Assembly: GCF_900445255.1 (NCBI RefSeq)
Contig: NZ_UAPU01000005.1
Location: 197,001 to 261,000 of the forward strand
DNA from: Anaerobiospirillum thomasii
GTDB taxonomy: Bacteria > Pseudomonadota > Gammaproteobacteria > Enterobacterales > Succinivibrionaceae
Length of the DNA: 64,000 nt
Direction of reading: 5' to 3'
The translations under genes were made by a program, and so were the position numbers. Positions 36,461-46,208 of this stretch are shown here, piece after piece (position 1 is the stretch's first letter; each line of letters begins with the position of its first letter). The notes beneath the pieces are model-generated. The model ran no database searches. It saw nothing but the letters and a program-made list of their open reading frames with translations, and was not told where the DNA came from.

Positions 36461-37561
36461 ATGAATAAATATGATAGTTACGCCAATGGTGGTATTAGTA
36501 AAATCAAACCCTATCAGGCAGGCAAGCCAATTGAGGAGGTACAAAGGGAGCTTGGGCTTAAAAGTGTAGTCAAGCTTGCCTCCAATGAAAATCCTTATGG
36601 CATGAGTAAAAAGGCTATCAAGGCCTGCACCAGAGAGCTTAAAAAAGTTCACTATTATCCAGATTCACATGGTTACTATCTAAAAAACAAGCTTAGTGAA
36701 AAGTTTGGCTACAAAGATGAGTGCATCACCTTAGGTGATGGCTCAAATGAGCTTATCAATCTTCTGTTTCAGACCTTTATCTCTGATAAGTGCAATGTGG
36801 TTATCCCAAAGTATTCATTTATTGTCTATGACATGGAGGCTACCATTGCCAATGCCAGCGTCAAGAGCACAGAGCTTAAGGACTATGTGGTAGATACTGA
36901 AAAAATGTTATCTGCCATTGATAAAAACACACGTATGGTGGTTTTAGCTAATCCTGCCAACCCAACTGGAACTGCCATAGATTCAGATACTCTCAAGGCC
37001 TTTATTGAAGCTGTACCTAAGGATGTGCTTATTGTCATTGATGAGGCCTACAATGAATTTCAGGTAGATGACAGCTATGTTGACAGTGCTCTGTTTATGG
37101 CCGAGCATGAAAATCTTATTATCTGCCGCACCTTTTCAAAAGCCTATGGCCTTGCAGGTTTAAGAATTGGCTATATGCTCTCAAACAGGGAAATTGCCTC
37201 ACTTGTCAATCGTGTCAGAGCACCTTTTAATGTCAACTCCTTAGCTCAGGTTGCAGCTATTGCCGCCCTTGATGATACAGAGCATTTGGCCTATGTGGTA
37301 AAGCAGAACAACAAAGAGCGCAGACGCTATGAAAAATACTGCAGCAAGCGTGGTCTTTACATGATCCCATCACAGGCCAACTTTGTAAGTATTGATTTTA
37401 AGCGCGATGCCATGCCTATTTTTGAAGAGCTTTTGCGCATGGGAGTTATTGTAAGACCTCTCTCAGGCTACGGTCTGCCAACCATTTTACGTGTCTCAAT
37501 TGGCACCCATAAGGAAAATTCAAAATTCTTTAAAGCTTTAGATGAGATTTTGCAGATATGA
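36461..37561 (+). CDS. HisC-like aminotransferase
   Basis: About 366 residues of the fold-type I aminotransferase family, closest to histidinol-phosphate aminotransferase (the HisC/HisC2 group). VKLASNENPYG near residue 38, VLANPANPTG, VIDEAYNEF and the PLP lysine in TFSKAYGLAGLRIGY near residue 230 are intact. ATG 36461 is preferred because AAAGG is eight bases upstream; ATG 36455 is too close. It overlaps aroA by four bases. HisC2 proteins beside aro genes often serve as aromatic aminotransferases, so a role in Phe/Tyr synthesis is as likely as histidine synthesis. Confidence 0.85.
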   Translation: MNKYDSYANGGISKIKPYQAGKPIEEVQRELGLKSVVKLASNENPYGMSKKAIKACTRELKKVHYYPDSHGYYLKNKLSEKFGYKDECITLGDGSNELINLLFQTFISDKCNVVIPKYSFIVYDMEATIANASVKSTELKDYVVDTEKMLSAIDKNTRMVVLANPANPTGTAIDSDTLKAFIEAVPKDVLIVIDEAYNEFQVDDSYVDSALFMAEHENLIICRTFSKAYGLAGLRIGYMLSNREIASLVNRVRAPFNVNSLAQVAAIAALDDTEHLAYVVKQNNKERRRYEKYCSKRGLYMIPSQANFVSIDFKRDAMPIFEELLRMGVIVRPLSGYGLPTILRVSIGTHKENSKFFKALDEILQI

Positions 37562-38826
37562 CAGAGCAGCTTAAAATAAATAAAATTGATAAGGTTTGTG
37601 GCACAGTTACCATGCCAGGCTCAAAAAGCTTGTCTAACCGAGCTTTGCTTTTATCGGCTCTGTGCTCTGGGACTACTGTACTTAAAAATGTGCTGCGATC
37701 AGATGATACAGACAGAATGCTTGATGCTCTAAAAGCTCTTGGCGTTAAATATGAAGATAAAGGTCAGTGCATAAGTGTACAGGGTTTGGGTCATGCCTTT
37801 GATTGTTCTGGTGAGATTACACTTGATCTTGGCAATGCAGGTACTGCCATGCGCCCTTTGTGCGCAGCTTTGTCTTTATCAAAGGGCAGCTTTGTCCTTA
37901 CAGGACAGGTGCGCATGATGGAGCGTCCTATAGGACCTCTGACCGAGGCTTTAAAGTCATTAGGTCTTGATATTGAATATCTTAACAATGATGGCTATCC
38001 ACCACTTAAGATTAAAGGCTCTGAGGTTCACTCTCACAGTGTAGCTATCTCAGGTTCAACCTCAAGCCAGTTTATCTCGGCTTTGTTAATGGTAGCTCCA
38101 TTATGTCAGGGCCTTGAGATTAAGGTTGTAGGCGATCTTATCTCAAAGCCATATGTTGATCTGACAATAGCACTGCTGCACAGCTTTGGTATTAAAGTTG
38201 AGCGTCAGGGCTACAATCATTTTACTTTAGGCTCTGCTTATTATAAGAGCCCTGGCAGCTATTTAGTTGAGGGTGACGCCACCTCTGCAACTTACTTTAT
38301 GGCCGCAGCTGCCATAAATGGAGAGGTGGAGATCAAAGGTCTTGGTAAAAACTCATGTCAGGGAGATATAAAGTTTTTAGATGTGCTATCTCAGATGGGA
38401 GCTAAAGTTACACTCTCTGATGAGTCTGTAAAGGTAGTAAAGGGCACACTTAGCGGCATTGATATTGATATGAATGATATGCCAGATGCTGCTATGACTC
38501 TGGTGCCTATGGCTCTTTTTACCAATGGTCCTGTGCGTATTACCAATATAGCCAGCTGGAGAGTAAAAGAGACTGACAGAATATCTGCCATGGTGACAGA
38601 GATGTCAAAGCTTGGCGTCAAGGTTACATCTGGCAGGGATTATATCTATATTGACGGCTCGGTTAAAAATTCACTGCCTGTGGTCTTTGATACCTATGAT
38701 GATCATCGTATGGCCATGAGCATGTCTCTTGTTGCATTTGACAGGGATATTATTATCAATGATCCAAAGTGTACAGCAAAAACCTTTCCTAACTACTTTG
38801 AGCTTTTAGAATCTATAAGAGCTTAA
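37558..38826 (+). CDS. aroA: 5-enolpyruvylshikimate-3-phosphate synthase
   Basis: A 422-residue EPSP synthase of the shikimate pathway. The PEP/S3P-binding motifs MPGSKSLSNRALLLSAL (residues 18-34), LGNAGTAMRPL and VRMMERPIGPL are intact, and YDDHRMAMSMSL near the C-terminus is diagnostic. It overlaps the preceding aminotransferase by ATGA, so both are translationally coupled. In E. coli the aroA partner is serC; here a HisC-like gene takes that place. Confidence 0.96.
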   Translation: MTEQLKINKIDKVCGTVTMPGSKSLSNRALLLSALCSGTTVLKNVLRSDDTDRMLDALKALGVKYEDKGQCISVQGLGHAFDCSGEITLDLGNAGTAMRPLCAALSLSKGSFVLTGQVRMMERPIGPLTEALKSLGLDIEYLNNDGYPPLKIKGSEVHSHSVAISGSTSSQFISALLMVAPLCQGLEIKVVGDLISKPYVDLTIALLHSFGIKVERQGYNHFTLGSAYYKSPGSYLVEGDATSATYFMAAAAINGEVEIKGLGKNSCQGDIKFLDVLSQMGAKVTLSDESVKVVKGTLSGIDIDMNDMPDAAMTLVPMALFTNGPVRITNIASWRVKETDRISAMVTEMSKLGVKVTSGRDYIYIDGSVKNSLPVVFDTYDDHRMAMSMSLVAFDRDIIINDPKCTAKTFPNYFELLESIRA

Positions 38827-38832
38827 AATTTA

Positions 38833-38864
38833 AAAGCCGTCTGTTGTAAAACAGCGGCTTTTTT
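38833..38864. terminator. Terminator after aroA
   Basis: AAAGCCG-T-CTGTT pairs with AACAG-CGGCTTT (one bulged T), followed by T residues on the forward strand and an A/T-rich tract on the reverse. It may serve the convergent MFS gene as well. Confidence 0.75.
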
Positions 38865-38978
38865 ACATATCTAACATTATAATGGCTCTTAACTCTAGAG
38901 GATCTTTTATAAGCCTTTATTAAAAGCACAGCAGATCCTTAAAAATTCAAAAAGTGCACTATAAAAGCTTTATAAATT

Positions 38979-40418
38979 TTAGCTTTTGCTATCATTTTGT
39001 ATCTTTTGAGCATCCTGCGCATCAGCTTTTAGAGACTGCTCTAGAGCGGCAGAAGACTCTGTTATGACCTTATCAGATGATATCTTATCCTTAGTCTCAA
39101 GCTCGCGGTTTATCTCCTCTAGGATCTGCTCTTTGACCTTTTCCACATAGGCATTAGGATCGTTCTTGCGATACTCATCATGCTGATCTTTGTTTTTAGC
39201 AAGTATGGATGGATCAATATCCTCAACCTTGTTGTAGCGCAATGTGACAGGGGCGCTTAGCATAAAGTTAAAACCAATGGTTGCAAGAATAAGACCTGAG
39301 ATTAAAAAGATATAGTTAAGCTCCATAAAGGTGGCAATGACACCGCCTATTAATGGACCTACGGCACCGCCTACCTGCTGTGCTGCAAATAAAAGACCAA
39401 AGGCCGTACCGCGCATATTGCCCGGGGTATGATTGACAAGCATGGCATTGGCTGACGGGAAGATTCCTGAAAAGCCAAGGCCGGCTGCAAACTGCAATAT
39501 GGCAAAAGGCAGCAGCGTCTGCGGCAGCGATTGCAGTCCTATAATGACACCGGCGCAGATAAAGGATATGACAATGGTTTTATAAAAGCCAATGGCCTGA
39601 CCGCGCCTGCCCCAGATAGGAGCGGCAATGGCTCCTGCAATACCAGAGAGGGAAAAGACCAGACCTGAGAATAAAAGAATGTTCTCAGAATTATGGCTTA
39701 AAGTTCCTATATATAAAGTCATAATTGGCTGTAACAGCAAAATGACCATCTGTGTCAGGCCACAGGAGATTAGAATCAGGCGTATGCCTTTGTTTTTAAG
39801 CATAGCCATGGAGCCTGATTTTTCTGTAGAGCTGCTTTTACTCTCACTCTCACGAGGTGGCTCTTTGATAAAGAGCAGGGTTATTAAAGTTATAAAAAAG
39901 ATAGTGGATGAGGCAATGACAAAGGTTGAGCGCATGCCAAAGTACTGCGCTAAAAGTCCGCCAAAAAGAGGGCCTACAATACCGCCACAGATATTGGCCG
40001 ACTGCATAACACCCATGGACATGCCAATCTTTGAAGATGGGGTATAGGCAGACATAAGGGCTAATGAGGCTGGCCACATGCCTGCAGCAAAGCCCTGTAG
40101 TACGCGTACTAAAAAAAGTTGCAGAGGAGTGGTGACAATGGCGCCTAGGGCATAGGTAAGACCAATTAAAAAACCAGATCTTAACACCATAAGCTTGCGG
40201 CCTTTTTTGTCAGCAAGACGGCCCCACAGCGGAGACATAACGGCAGAGACGGCAAAGGTAATGGCAAAAATAGCGCCGCTCCAGAGATTTAAACTTTCAT
40301 CCGGGGTTTTAAGCTCGTTTTGCAGATATACAGGCAAAAAGGGTATAAGCATAGTATAGCTTGCTGACATCAGCACAACATTACAGGTAAGAATACTAAG
40401 TACTACTTTCCAGCTCAA
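38979..40418 (-). CDS. MFS drug:H+ antiporter (DHA1-like)
   Basis: A 479-residue, 12-helix major facilitator. The loop 2-3 motif GRLADKKGRK and the antiporter motif C region IVGPLFGGLLA near residue 150 place it in the DHA1 efflux group; a second GPLIGGVIA occurs in the C-terminal half. Beyond the last helix is a charged cytoplasmic tail of about 75 residues, rich in Glu, Lys and Ser. The start is TTG, with AAGGAG about ten bases upstream and no ATG nearby. Substrate unknown; sugar efflux is an alternative. The 270 bases upstream hold no gene. Confidence 0.82.
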   Translation of the reverse strand: MSWKVVLSILTCNVVLMSASYTMLIPFLPVYLQNELKTPDESLNLWSGAIFAITFAVSAVMSPLWGRLADKKGRKLMVLRSGFLIGLTYALGAIVTTPLQLFLVRVLQGFAAGMWPASLALMSAYTPSSKIGMSMGVMQSANICGGIVGPLFGGLLAQYFGMRSTFVIASSTIFFITLITLLFIKEPPRESESKSSSTEKSGSMAMLKNKGIRLILISCGLTQMVILLLQPIMTLYIGTLSHNSENILLFSGLVFSLSGIAGAIAAPIWGRRGQAIGFYKTIVISFICAGVIIGLQSLPQTLLPFAILQFAAGLGFSGIFPSANAMLVNHTPGNMRGTAFGLLFAAQQVGGAVGPLIGGVIATFMELNYIFLISGLILATIGFNFMLSAPVTLRYNKVEDIDPSILAKNKDQHDEYRKNDPNAYVEKVKEQILEEINRELETKDKISSDKVITESSAALEQSLKADAQDAQKIQNDSKS

Positions 40419-40688
40419 AACCTTTATCTCCTTTTTTATGTGCAGTCTTTAAAAGTATAGGAATTTTAAATTATTTATACAAGATAGCACTATTGTTGCA
40501 AATCAAAAAAGTCTTTTGTTTACAGAGGTTTATAAAAAGAAAGAGTCTTTTTGTGAGGGTAGATGATAAATACTGTCTAAAAAGTGCAGTAAATTTTTTA
40601 AAGTTGGATAATTTAACTGCACTTTACATTTAAAAAATGAAAATTTAATAGTAAATGACGCTTAGAGTCTGTCCCATAAGTTTAAACC

Positions 40689-42176
40689 TTAGGCTTTAAC
40701 CTTGTGTGGGAAGAAAATCTCCATGGTCTTATTATCAATTTTCTGTCCAAAGAAGGAGCCAGCCACTGTGGCTATAAAGGATACAGCTGTACCTACGACA
40801 ATGGCATGGGCACCCATTAGATTGACTTTAAACACAGTACAGAGTGTATAGACACTAAGACCTATAATAATACCAGAGAGCACACCAGTCTTATTGATAA
40901 ATGGAAAGAACAGACCTAGGGCAATTGGCCAGAGGAAGGTAGTCTCAAGACCGCCAAAGGCAAACATATTAATCCAGACGATAATATCAAGTGGGAAGGT
41001 GGCAAGTACAATTGATATCACACCTAAAAATAAGGTGAAGATTATAGACAGATGCTTTTTTTGTGCTATGGCTTCATATCTGTCAGGAAAGAGCTGATAG
41101 TTAAGATCGCGCATTACAGCAGATGAGGCGGCAATTAACAGTGAGCTTACTGTAGACATGGTGGCAGCCAGCGGTCCTATAATGGTAACGCCTGCTAAAA
41201 TTGGATCCATCCTGGTGACAATAAGTGTAGGGATAATACTGTCAGTGCCTTTTTCAGGCATATCTAAAATTACACCGCGTGAGAGTACACCAAGCAAAGT
41301 TACACCAATCATGAGGGCACCGCAGATAATGGTGGCTACAATCATAGCCTTGTGCAGCTCCTGTGTCTTTTTATAGCTCATGCAGCGCACCAATGACTGT
41401 GGCAGACCAATGGTGCAGAAACCTACAAGCAGCCAGGCTGAGAATAAAAGGGTGAAAGGCAGAGCACCTCCTGCATTGACACTAAAGTTTGTAGAGACAC
41501 CATCTTTGACATTGGTGGCAGCTAGCGTGGCATTGATATTATCTATGCCGCCGCCGGCGTCTAAAATGGTATAGGCCAGGGTAAACATACCAATTAACAT
41601 AAGTATGGCGCAGATGGCATCAGTTATAACCACAGCCTTGAAACCACCAGAGGTATAAAGCACAGTAACCGAGGCAAACAGCAGCAGACCTAATTTATAA
41701 TCAAGGCCGGTAATAGCTGAGAAAATCTGAGCACCGCCTATAAACTGACCTACAATCATGGCAGTAAAGAATACCAGCAGCACAATTGAGAGAATAACTG
41801 TTAAAAGCTTTGAGTCAAAGCGTCTGTAGAGCAGATCGGTTACAGTAAAGGCTCCTGTTTTAAAAGAGAGCATGGCCATCTTTTTGCCGACAAAGCCTAA
41901 AAGTAAAAAGCCTGTAATAATCTGTGGTGCGGCAAAAACCACCCAGCCGTAGCCTAGATTCCAGGCCACACCAGGACCTGAGACAAAGGAGCTTACAGAG
42001 CCGTAGGTTGCCACAAAGGTCATGGCCAGCACCAGACCGCCTAAATTCTGTGAGCCTAAAAAGTATTCTTTTTGTACGCCACCTGAGGCTTTCTGTTTTT
42101 TACTTGCGTAAAAACCAATAATTATCATTACGGCAAGAAATATAAATACGGGGATTAGGGTCTGTATATTATTCAT
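40689..42176 (-). CDS. panF: Sodium/pantothenate symporter
   Basis: About 495 residues of the solute:sodium symporter family with around 13 helices. KEYFLGSQNLGGLVLAMTF near residue 35 and RCMSYKKTQELHKAM near 265 match PanF, which imports pantothenate for CoA synthesis. ATG 42176 is chosen because it sits inside the end of yhdT (8-base overlap), the usual arrangement; the TTG upstream at 42194 would lengthen the overlap. The yhdT-panF pairing supports the assignment. Confidence 0.93.
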   Translation of the reverse strand: MNNIQTLIPVFIFLAVMIIIGFYASKKQKASGGVQKEYFLGSQNLGGLVLAMTFVATYGSVSSFVSGPGVAWNLGYGWVVFAAPQIITGFLLLGFVGKKMAMLSFKTGAFTVTDLLYRRFDSKLLTVILSIVLLVFFTAMIVGQFIGGAQIFSAITGLDYKLGLLLFASVTVLYTSGGFKAVVITDAICAILMLIGMFTLAYTILDAGGGIDNINATLAATNVKDGVSTNFSVNAGGALPFTLLFSAWLLVGFCTIGLPQSLVRCMSYKKTQELHKAMIVATIICGALMIGVTLLGVLSRGVILDMPEKGTDSIIPTLIVTRMDPILAGVTIIGPLAATMSTVSSLLIAASSAVMRDLNYQLFPDRYEAIAQKKHLSIIFTLFLGVISIVLATFPLDIIVWINMFAFGGLETTFLWPIALGLFFPFINKTGVLSGIIIGLSVYTLCTVFKVNLMGAHAIVVGTAVSFIATVAGSFFGQKIDNKTMEIFFPHKVKA

Positions 42177-42435
42177 CGTCAGTGTCCAGTGCAAAGTTTT
42201 TAAAGAAGAATTTTACAAGTACTATTACTGTTACAACAGAGAGCAGATATCCCCCTATACATGAAAGTACAAACCACAGTGGCATATTAAACATAAAGCT
42301 TTGTGTATCATCTTTGAAGATGAAGATACACAGCCAGAACACTGCTGTTACAAAAACGGCAGCGCATAATGTATAAATAGCCTCTTTATCGACCTGCTCA
42401 AATTTCTGAGCATAGGATAAGTGTGTTTTTTTCAT
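42169..42435 (-). CDS. yhdT: YhdT (DUF997) inner-membrane protein
   Basis: An 88-residue protein with two membrane helices (about residues 23-43 and 53-75) and the acidic end DTDDE, matching YhdT. It is encoded upstream of panF, as in E. coli. The start is unsettled: ATG 42435 has no adjacent Shine-Dalgarno; AGGAG at 42472-42468 lies behind a hairpin that also contains an in-frame TTG (42453). It probably assists PanF. Confidence 0.82.
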   Translation of the reverse strand: MKKTHLSYAQKFEQVDKEAIYTLCAAVFVTAVFWLCIFIFKDDTQSFMFNMPLWFVLSCIGGYLLSVVTVIVLVKFFFKNFALDTDDE

Positions 42436-42446
42436 ATGAAAATAAA

Positions 42447-42464
42447 GATCCAATTTCTTGGATC
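42447..42464 (-). promoter_or_regulatory. Hairpin between Shine-Dalgarno and start of yhdT
   Basis: GATCCAA (42447-42453) and TTGGATC (42458-42464) make a perfect 7-bp stem with a 4-base loop. It sits between AGGAG (42472-42468) and ATG 42435 and overlaps a TTG. Folding would bring the AGGAG closer to the ATG. Regulatory meaning is inferred only. Confidence 0.35.
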
Positions 42465-42492
42465 TTTCTCCTGAAGTTAATTAAAAAATAAA

Positions 42493-43401
42493 TTAGGAAA
42501 TCAGTGTTTTGACGTGATCGGTTATAGCCTGTCCATAGGCAGGATGGCGCATGGCGTATTCAATAAAGGTCTTGATATAGCCTTCTTTATTGCCGCAGTC
42601 ATGAGATCTTCCGATTATGTTGTAGGCATGTACATCATCAAATGACATAAGCAGATCAATGGTGTCAGTCAGCTGGAATTCCCCGCCGGCACCTAATGGG
42701 GTTTTCTTGAATAAAGGCCAGATCTCAGCTGGCAGCACATAGCGGCCCACCACAGCCAAATTCGAGGGAGCCTCTTCAATGCTTGGCTTTTCAACAATGT
42801 TACGTATAGGACAGTCATCGCCAGGATTTAGCTCCACACCGCCTACATCAACAATACCATAGGAGATTACCTCATGATGTGGCACAGTCTGCACCATAAT
42901 CTGTGAGGCGCCGCTCTCTTCAAAGTTTTTTATCATGGCGGCAAGATTATGCTTTTTAGGATTGGACTGCATGTCATCGATAATGACATCTGGCAGCAAG
43001 ATGGCAAAAGGGTTTTTGCCTATAATTGGGTAGGCACACATAATGGCATGGGCAAGACCCTTGGCCTCTCCCTGACGCACGTGCATTATGGTGACATCTT
43101 TTGGAATTATATTCTGCACTTCCTCTAAAAGCTGTCTTTTAACACGCTTTTCAAGTGTGGCCTCAAGCTCAAAGGAGGTATCAAAATGATTTTCGATGGC
43201 GTTTTTTGATGAGTGGGTAACAAGAACAATGTTTTTAATGCCAGCCTCTACAGCCTCAGTTACCACATATTGAATCAGAGGTTTGTCCACAATGGGCATC
43301 ATCTCTTTAGGAATAGCCTTGGTAGCAGGCAGCAGACGTGTACCAAGACCTGCCACCGGAATAATGGCGTATTTTATATTTCCATAGTTCATATCAGGCA
43401 T
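42493..43401 (-). CDS. galU: UTP-glucose-1-phosphate uridylyltransferase
   Basis: A 302-residue nucleotidyltransferase making UDP-glucose for envelope polysaccharides. The N-terminal [19 protein letters not shown], then [23 protein letters not shown] and the C-terminal [15 protein letters not shown] are typical of bacterial GalU, and the length matches E. coli (302). GAGG precedes the start. It is 12 bases downstream of yciB and likely in the same transcript. Confidence 0.96.
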   Translation of the reverse strand: MPDMNYGNIKYAIIPVAGLGTRLLPATKAIPKEMMPIVDKPLIQYVVTEAVEAGIKNIVLVTHSSKNAIENHFDTSFELEATLEKRVKRQLLEEVQNIIPKDVTIMHVRQGEAKGLAHAIMCAYPIIGKNPFAILLPDVIIDDMQSNPKKHNLAAMIKNFEESGASQIMVQTVPHHEVISYGIVDVGGVELNPGDDCPIRNIVEKPSIEEAPSNLAVVGRYVLPAEIWPLFKKTPLGAGGEFQLTDTIDLLMSFDDVHAYNIIGRSHDCGNKEGYIKTFIEYAMRHPAYGQAITDHVKTLIS

Positions 43402-43413
43402 AGTGTACCTCGC

Positions 43414-44010
43414 TTACTGTTCTTTTTTAAGACTGGCCATAGCCTCTGGGTGCTTTTTCATAAGATAGCCTATGGAGCCTATTGCAAATATGAAATTTAA
43501 AATGGCATTGCCAAAGGTTTTATAGTCTACCCATAAAGCTTCGGCGCTTTTTATATCTATACCAAATAATGTCGGCAGATAGAAGGCAATGACTACATTG
43601 AGCATACCTGCAAACACAAAGAAAATCATCCACCACAGACCCAATTTGTGCCAGATAAAATCAGGCAGTGGTACCTCACGGCCAAACAGATAGGCAAAAG
43701 GGTTTTTCTTAAAGCCATACTGACAGATGCCAATGGCCAGGGCTAAAATGCCATTGACGCAGGTTACCTTCCATTTGATAATTTCAGGGTCATTTAGTAA
43801 AACTGTAGGCAGACCAAAGAGAATGACAGCTGCTGTTACAAAAATCTGCATTCTTGAAATTTCACGGGTCAGAATATACTGCAACAGGGCAGCTGCCAGG
43901 CAGGAGGCTACAATAACAGCTGTAGCCATAATTAAATCAGATGTCAGTTTGTATGAAACAAAAAAAGCGACGGCAGGTGCTAGCTCCAGTAATTTGGCAA
44001 AGGTTTTCAT
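43414..44010 (-). CDS. yciB: YciB inner-membrane protein (septation protein A family)
   Basis: A 198-residue protein with five or six membrane helices. KLLELAPAVAFFVSYK at the N-terminus and the pattern DPEIIKWKVTCVNG, then WVDYKTFG, fit YciB/IspZ, which acts in envelope maintenance and cell-division contacts. No good Shine-Dalgarno is seen. Genes on the same strand (slyX upstream, galU downstream) make a possible envelope cluster. Confidence 0.92.
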   Translation of the reverse strand: MKTFAKLLELAPAVAFFVSYKLTSDLIMATAVIVASCLAAALLQYILTREISRMQIFVTAAVILFGLPTVLLNDPEIIKWKVTCVNGILALAIGICQYGFKKNPFAYLFGREVPLPDFIWHKLGLWWMIFFVFAGMLNVVIAFYLPTLFGIDIKSAEALWVDYKTFGNAILNFIFAIGSIGYLMKKHPEAMASLKKEQ

Positions 44011-44090
44011 TTTATTGTTTTTCTACAATCAGTTTTTGAATTTATGTAAGTATAACAACAAAACACTAAAAAGCAAAATGCGACTGATCC

Positions 44091-44297
44091 TTAGTAGTGC
44101 GGTGGTGGGGTTTCCTCAGACAAAGGTCTGACGGCACTCTCTCCTGATGATTTAGAGGAGAGAATCTGAATTTTGCGCTCGAGCGTATCTATATGGTCAT
44201 AGAGCATGCCCACACGATTTACAAGATTATCGTTGGCAGCCTCCAGCCAGGCTATACGCTCCTGCATGGCAATTAAATCTTTTTCTATAGAAGTCAT
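44091..44297 (-). CDS. slyX: SlyX family protein
   Basis: A 68-residue coiled-coil protein: heptads run over about residues 5-48 (IAWLEAANDNLVNRVG, then IDTLERKIQIL), and the chain ends with PPPHY, the hallmark SlyX C-terminus. Function is unknown. It begins one base after the stop of the secreted-protein gene upstream, implying coupling. Confidence 0.9.
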   Translation of the reverse strand: MTSIEKDLIAMQERIAWLEAANDNLVNRVGMLYDHIDTLERKIQILSSKSSGESAVRPLSEETPPPHY

Positions 44298-44298
44298 A

Positions 44299-44973
44299 TT
44301 ATTTTTGTTTGTCGCCTACACTGCCAAGTCTTATATAGTGAAGACCAGTATTGTCAGCCTTGATTATTTCAAAAAGCTCGTCAAGCATTCTTATAGTGGT
44401 GCCATACCTTAAATCATAGGAGAGCTCGGCATTGGCATTTTTATCATCAGCCTTGCAGCTTTGATACTTAAAACGCAGAGTACTGTCATTTACCCCAAGA
44501 TAGATAAGGCTTTTTACACATATATCAGAGGTTACTTTAGTACTTTTGCCAAAAGTATAGACAATGGATTTTTCCGCGGCACAGGATTTGATGCCAAGGA
44601 CAGTGTTTACACACATTACAGAAGGATTGTCAGCCTCAAAGATGACATCAACAAGAGGATCACAGATAAGACAGGAATCAATTTTCTGACCAGAGTCTGT
44701 TATAGTTTTAAATCTGACGCTTTTTTCATCACGATAGATGGCCTCATACTCACCCTGCTGCAGAGTCACGGCCTGCGACTTTTGTGTATAGGGGATAATA
44801 AGAGTATCGTTGATGCAGATTTTCTCACCATCAATTAAAGCCGTACCTACAGCTGCAAAGTGTTTCTGTCCTACCTCAGGTTTATAGTTGACAGAGCACT
44901 GCACAGACTCAGCTGCACAGACAGCTGATGACATAAAAAGCAGTAAAGCAATTACAAATGTGCCCTTTGACAT
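44299..44973 (-). CDS. Secreted protein of unknown function
   Basis: A 224-residue protein from ATG 44973, supported by AGGA seven bases upstream; the longer frame to 45093 lacks such a site. Residues 1-20 (MSKGTFVIALLLFMSSAVCA) form a Sec signal peptide with an AxA-like cleavage region. The mature part has about ten cysteines (CSVNY, DSCLICD, CVNTVLGIKSC), suggesting disulphide bonds in the periplasm. I do not recognise the family. It precedes slyX by one base, so it may be translated from the same mRNA. Confidence 0.7.
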   Translation of the reverse strand: MSKGTFVIALLLFMSSAVCAAESVQCSVNYKPEVGQKHFAAVGTALIDGEKICINDTLIIPYTQKSQAVTLQQGEYEAIYRDEKSVRFKTITDSGQKIDSCLICDPLVDVIFEADNPSVMCVNTVLGIKSCAAEKSIVYTFGKSTKVTSDICVKSLIYLGVNDSTLRFKYQSCKADDKNANAELSYDLRYGTTIRMLDELFEIIKADNTGLHYIRLGSVGDKQK

Positions 44974-45302
44974 ATAATATCCTGAATCAACAATATGATA
45001 ATTATAGCAATTGTAGCTGCGATCTACTACCAGATAATGAGAAAAGAAACATGTTGTTAAGCACAAATCTAACATTTTCATGTTATTTTTCATGCAGTTT
45101 TTTGTATTTTATACAAATGAATACATTATTGAAGTGCTTTAGTCAAAGCAATTTAGTGTTTATGTGCAGGAGAGAAAAAAGATTTTTGACACAAAAAGAT
45201 CTTAATTGAGTGTTTTATCTTAAGTGGCTGCTTGTGTTTAAGCAGCCATTATTGAAAATTTTGCCATCTTAGGAGAGAGCTTTTGCAGATGGACCTAAGA
45301 GA
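44974..45302. other. Intergenic region, one stable hairpin
   Basis: No gene is supported. GGCTGCTT (45226-45233) and AAGCAGCC (45240-45247) form an 8-bp stem without a T tract. It lies about 55 bases beyond the stop of the EamA gene on the reverse strand. Confidence 0.4.
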
Positions 45303-46208
45303 TTATGAGAGTTTTTGCTTAAGATAAAGTTTTATGCCCTCATAGGACTCAGAAATAATAAGACCTGCAAGGGTCAGGACAATACCTACAAAAGAGAGCA
45401 GGGTTATTTTCTCATCTAAAATTAAAATAGCGGTAATAACTGTAACTACAGGTATGCCGTAGATATAGGCAGAGGTTTTGACCACACCTAAGGTCTTTAC
45501 AGCCACATTCCAGCTAAAAAAGCATAAAGCCGAGGCAATAAGGCCTAAAAAGAGCAGATTGAAAATAACTGTGCCTTTGAAGTAGCGCTCTGTATCAAAG
45601 GAGGCATCCATCATATACAGAGCAGGTACAATAAAGACAAGACCATAGCAGAAGACCTTTCTTGTCACTAAAAGATTGTTGTAGCCATAGGAGCTGGCTT
45701 TTTTAATAAAAATAGAATAGACAGACCAGGAAATAGCGGCAAGAAGTGCTAAAAAATCACCCTTTGGATTAAAGGAGATATCCTCAGAGTTGACTGACAT
45801 CATATAAATGCCGGCAATGGCAATTAAAAAGCCTATAAAAAAGTGCAGCTGCAGCTTTTCATCACGGATAAAGATGGCATTTATAAGAGCTGTAAAAAAT
45901 GGTGAGACAGCAATAATCACGCCTACATTTGAAGTCAGAGTAAAGGTCAGAGCAATATTTTCTAAAAGAAAATATAAAGAAACGCCAAACAGACCTGCTA
46001 TGGCAAAGGTCAGCTCTCTTTTAAAACCAGCAAAGCCCATAAGCTTTGGATAGATGACAAACATGGCTATGGCGCCTAATAAAAATCTTGAAAAAAGAAT
46101 TTCCACGGGCAGCAGATCATCTAGTATGACTTTAGTTGAGGTAAAGGTTATACCCCATACCACGATGGTAAAGACAGCAATTAAATGGCCATAGGTGGTT
46201 TTGTTCAT
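45303..46208 (-). CDS. EamA/DMT-family transporter
   Basis: About 301 residues with ten predicted helices in two EamA repeats. WGITFTSTKVILDDLLPVEI at the N-terminal end and SWSVYSIFIKKASS opening the second repeat are typical of drug/metabolite transporters (YdcZ/RhaT-like group). Start at ATG 46208 has AAGG seven bases upstream; the longer frame to 46232 does not. The exported compound cannot be predicted. Confidence 0.85.
   Translation of the reverse strand: MNKTTYGHLIAVFTIVVWGITFTSTKVILDDLLPVEILFSRFLLGAIAMFVIYPKLMGFAGFKRELTFAIAGLFGVSLYFLLENIALTFTLTSNVGVIIAVSPFFTALINAIFIRDEKLQLHFFIGFLIAIAGIYMMSVNSEDISFNPKGDFLALLAAISWSVYSIFIKKASSYGYNNLLVTRKVFCYGLVFIVPALYMMDASFDTERYFKGTVIFNLLFLGLIASALCFFSWNVAVKTLGVVKTSAYIYGIPVVTVITAILILDEKITLLSFVGIVLTLAGLIISESYEGIKLYLKQKLS

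Noticed and set aside
40660-40680. CTGTCCCATA shared with the region near 50766 as an IS end
   Set aside because: Only ten bases match and no paired end or transposase remnant is nearby.
44958-45209. 83-codon forward frame between the secreted-protein gene and EamA gene
   Set aside because: Cysteine-rich low-complexity translation, no Shine-Dalgarno, lies over the promoter region of a supported reverse gene.
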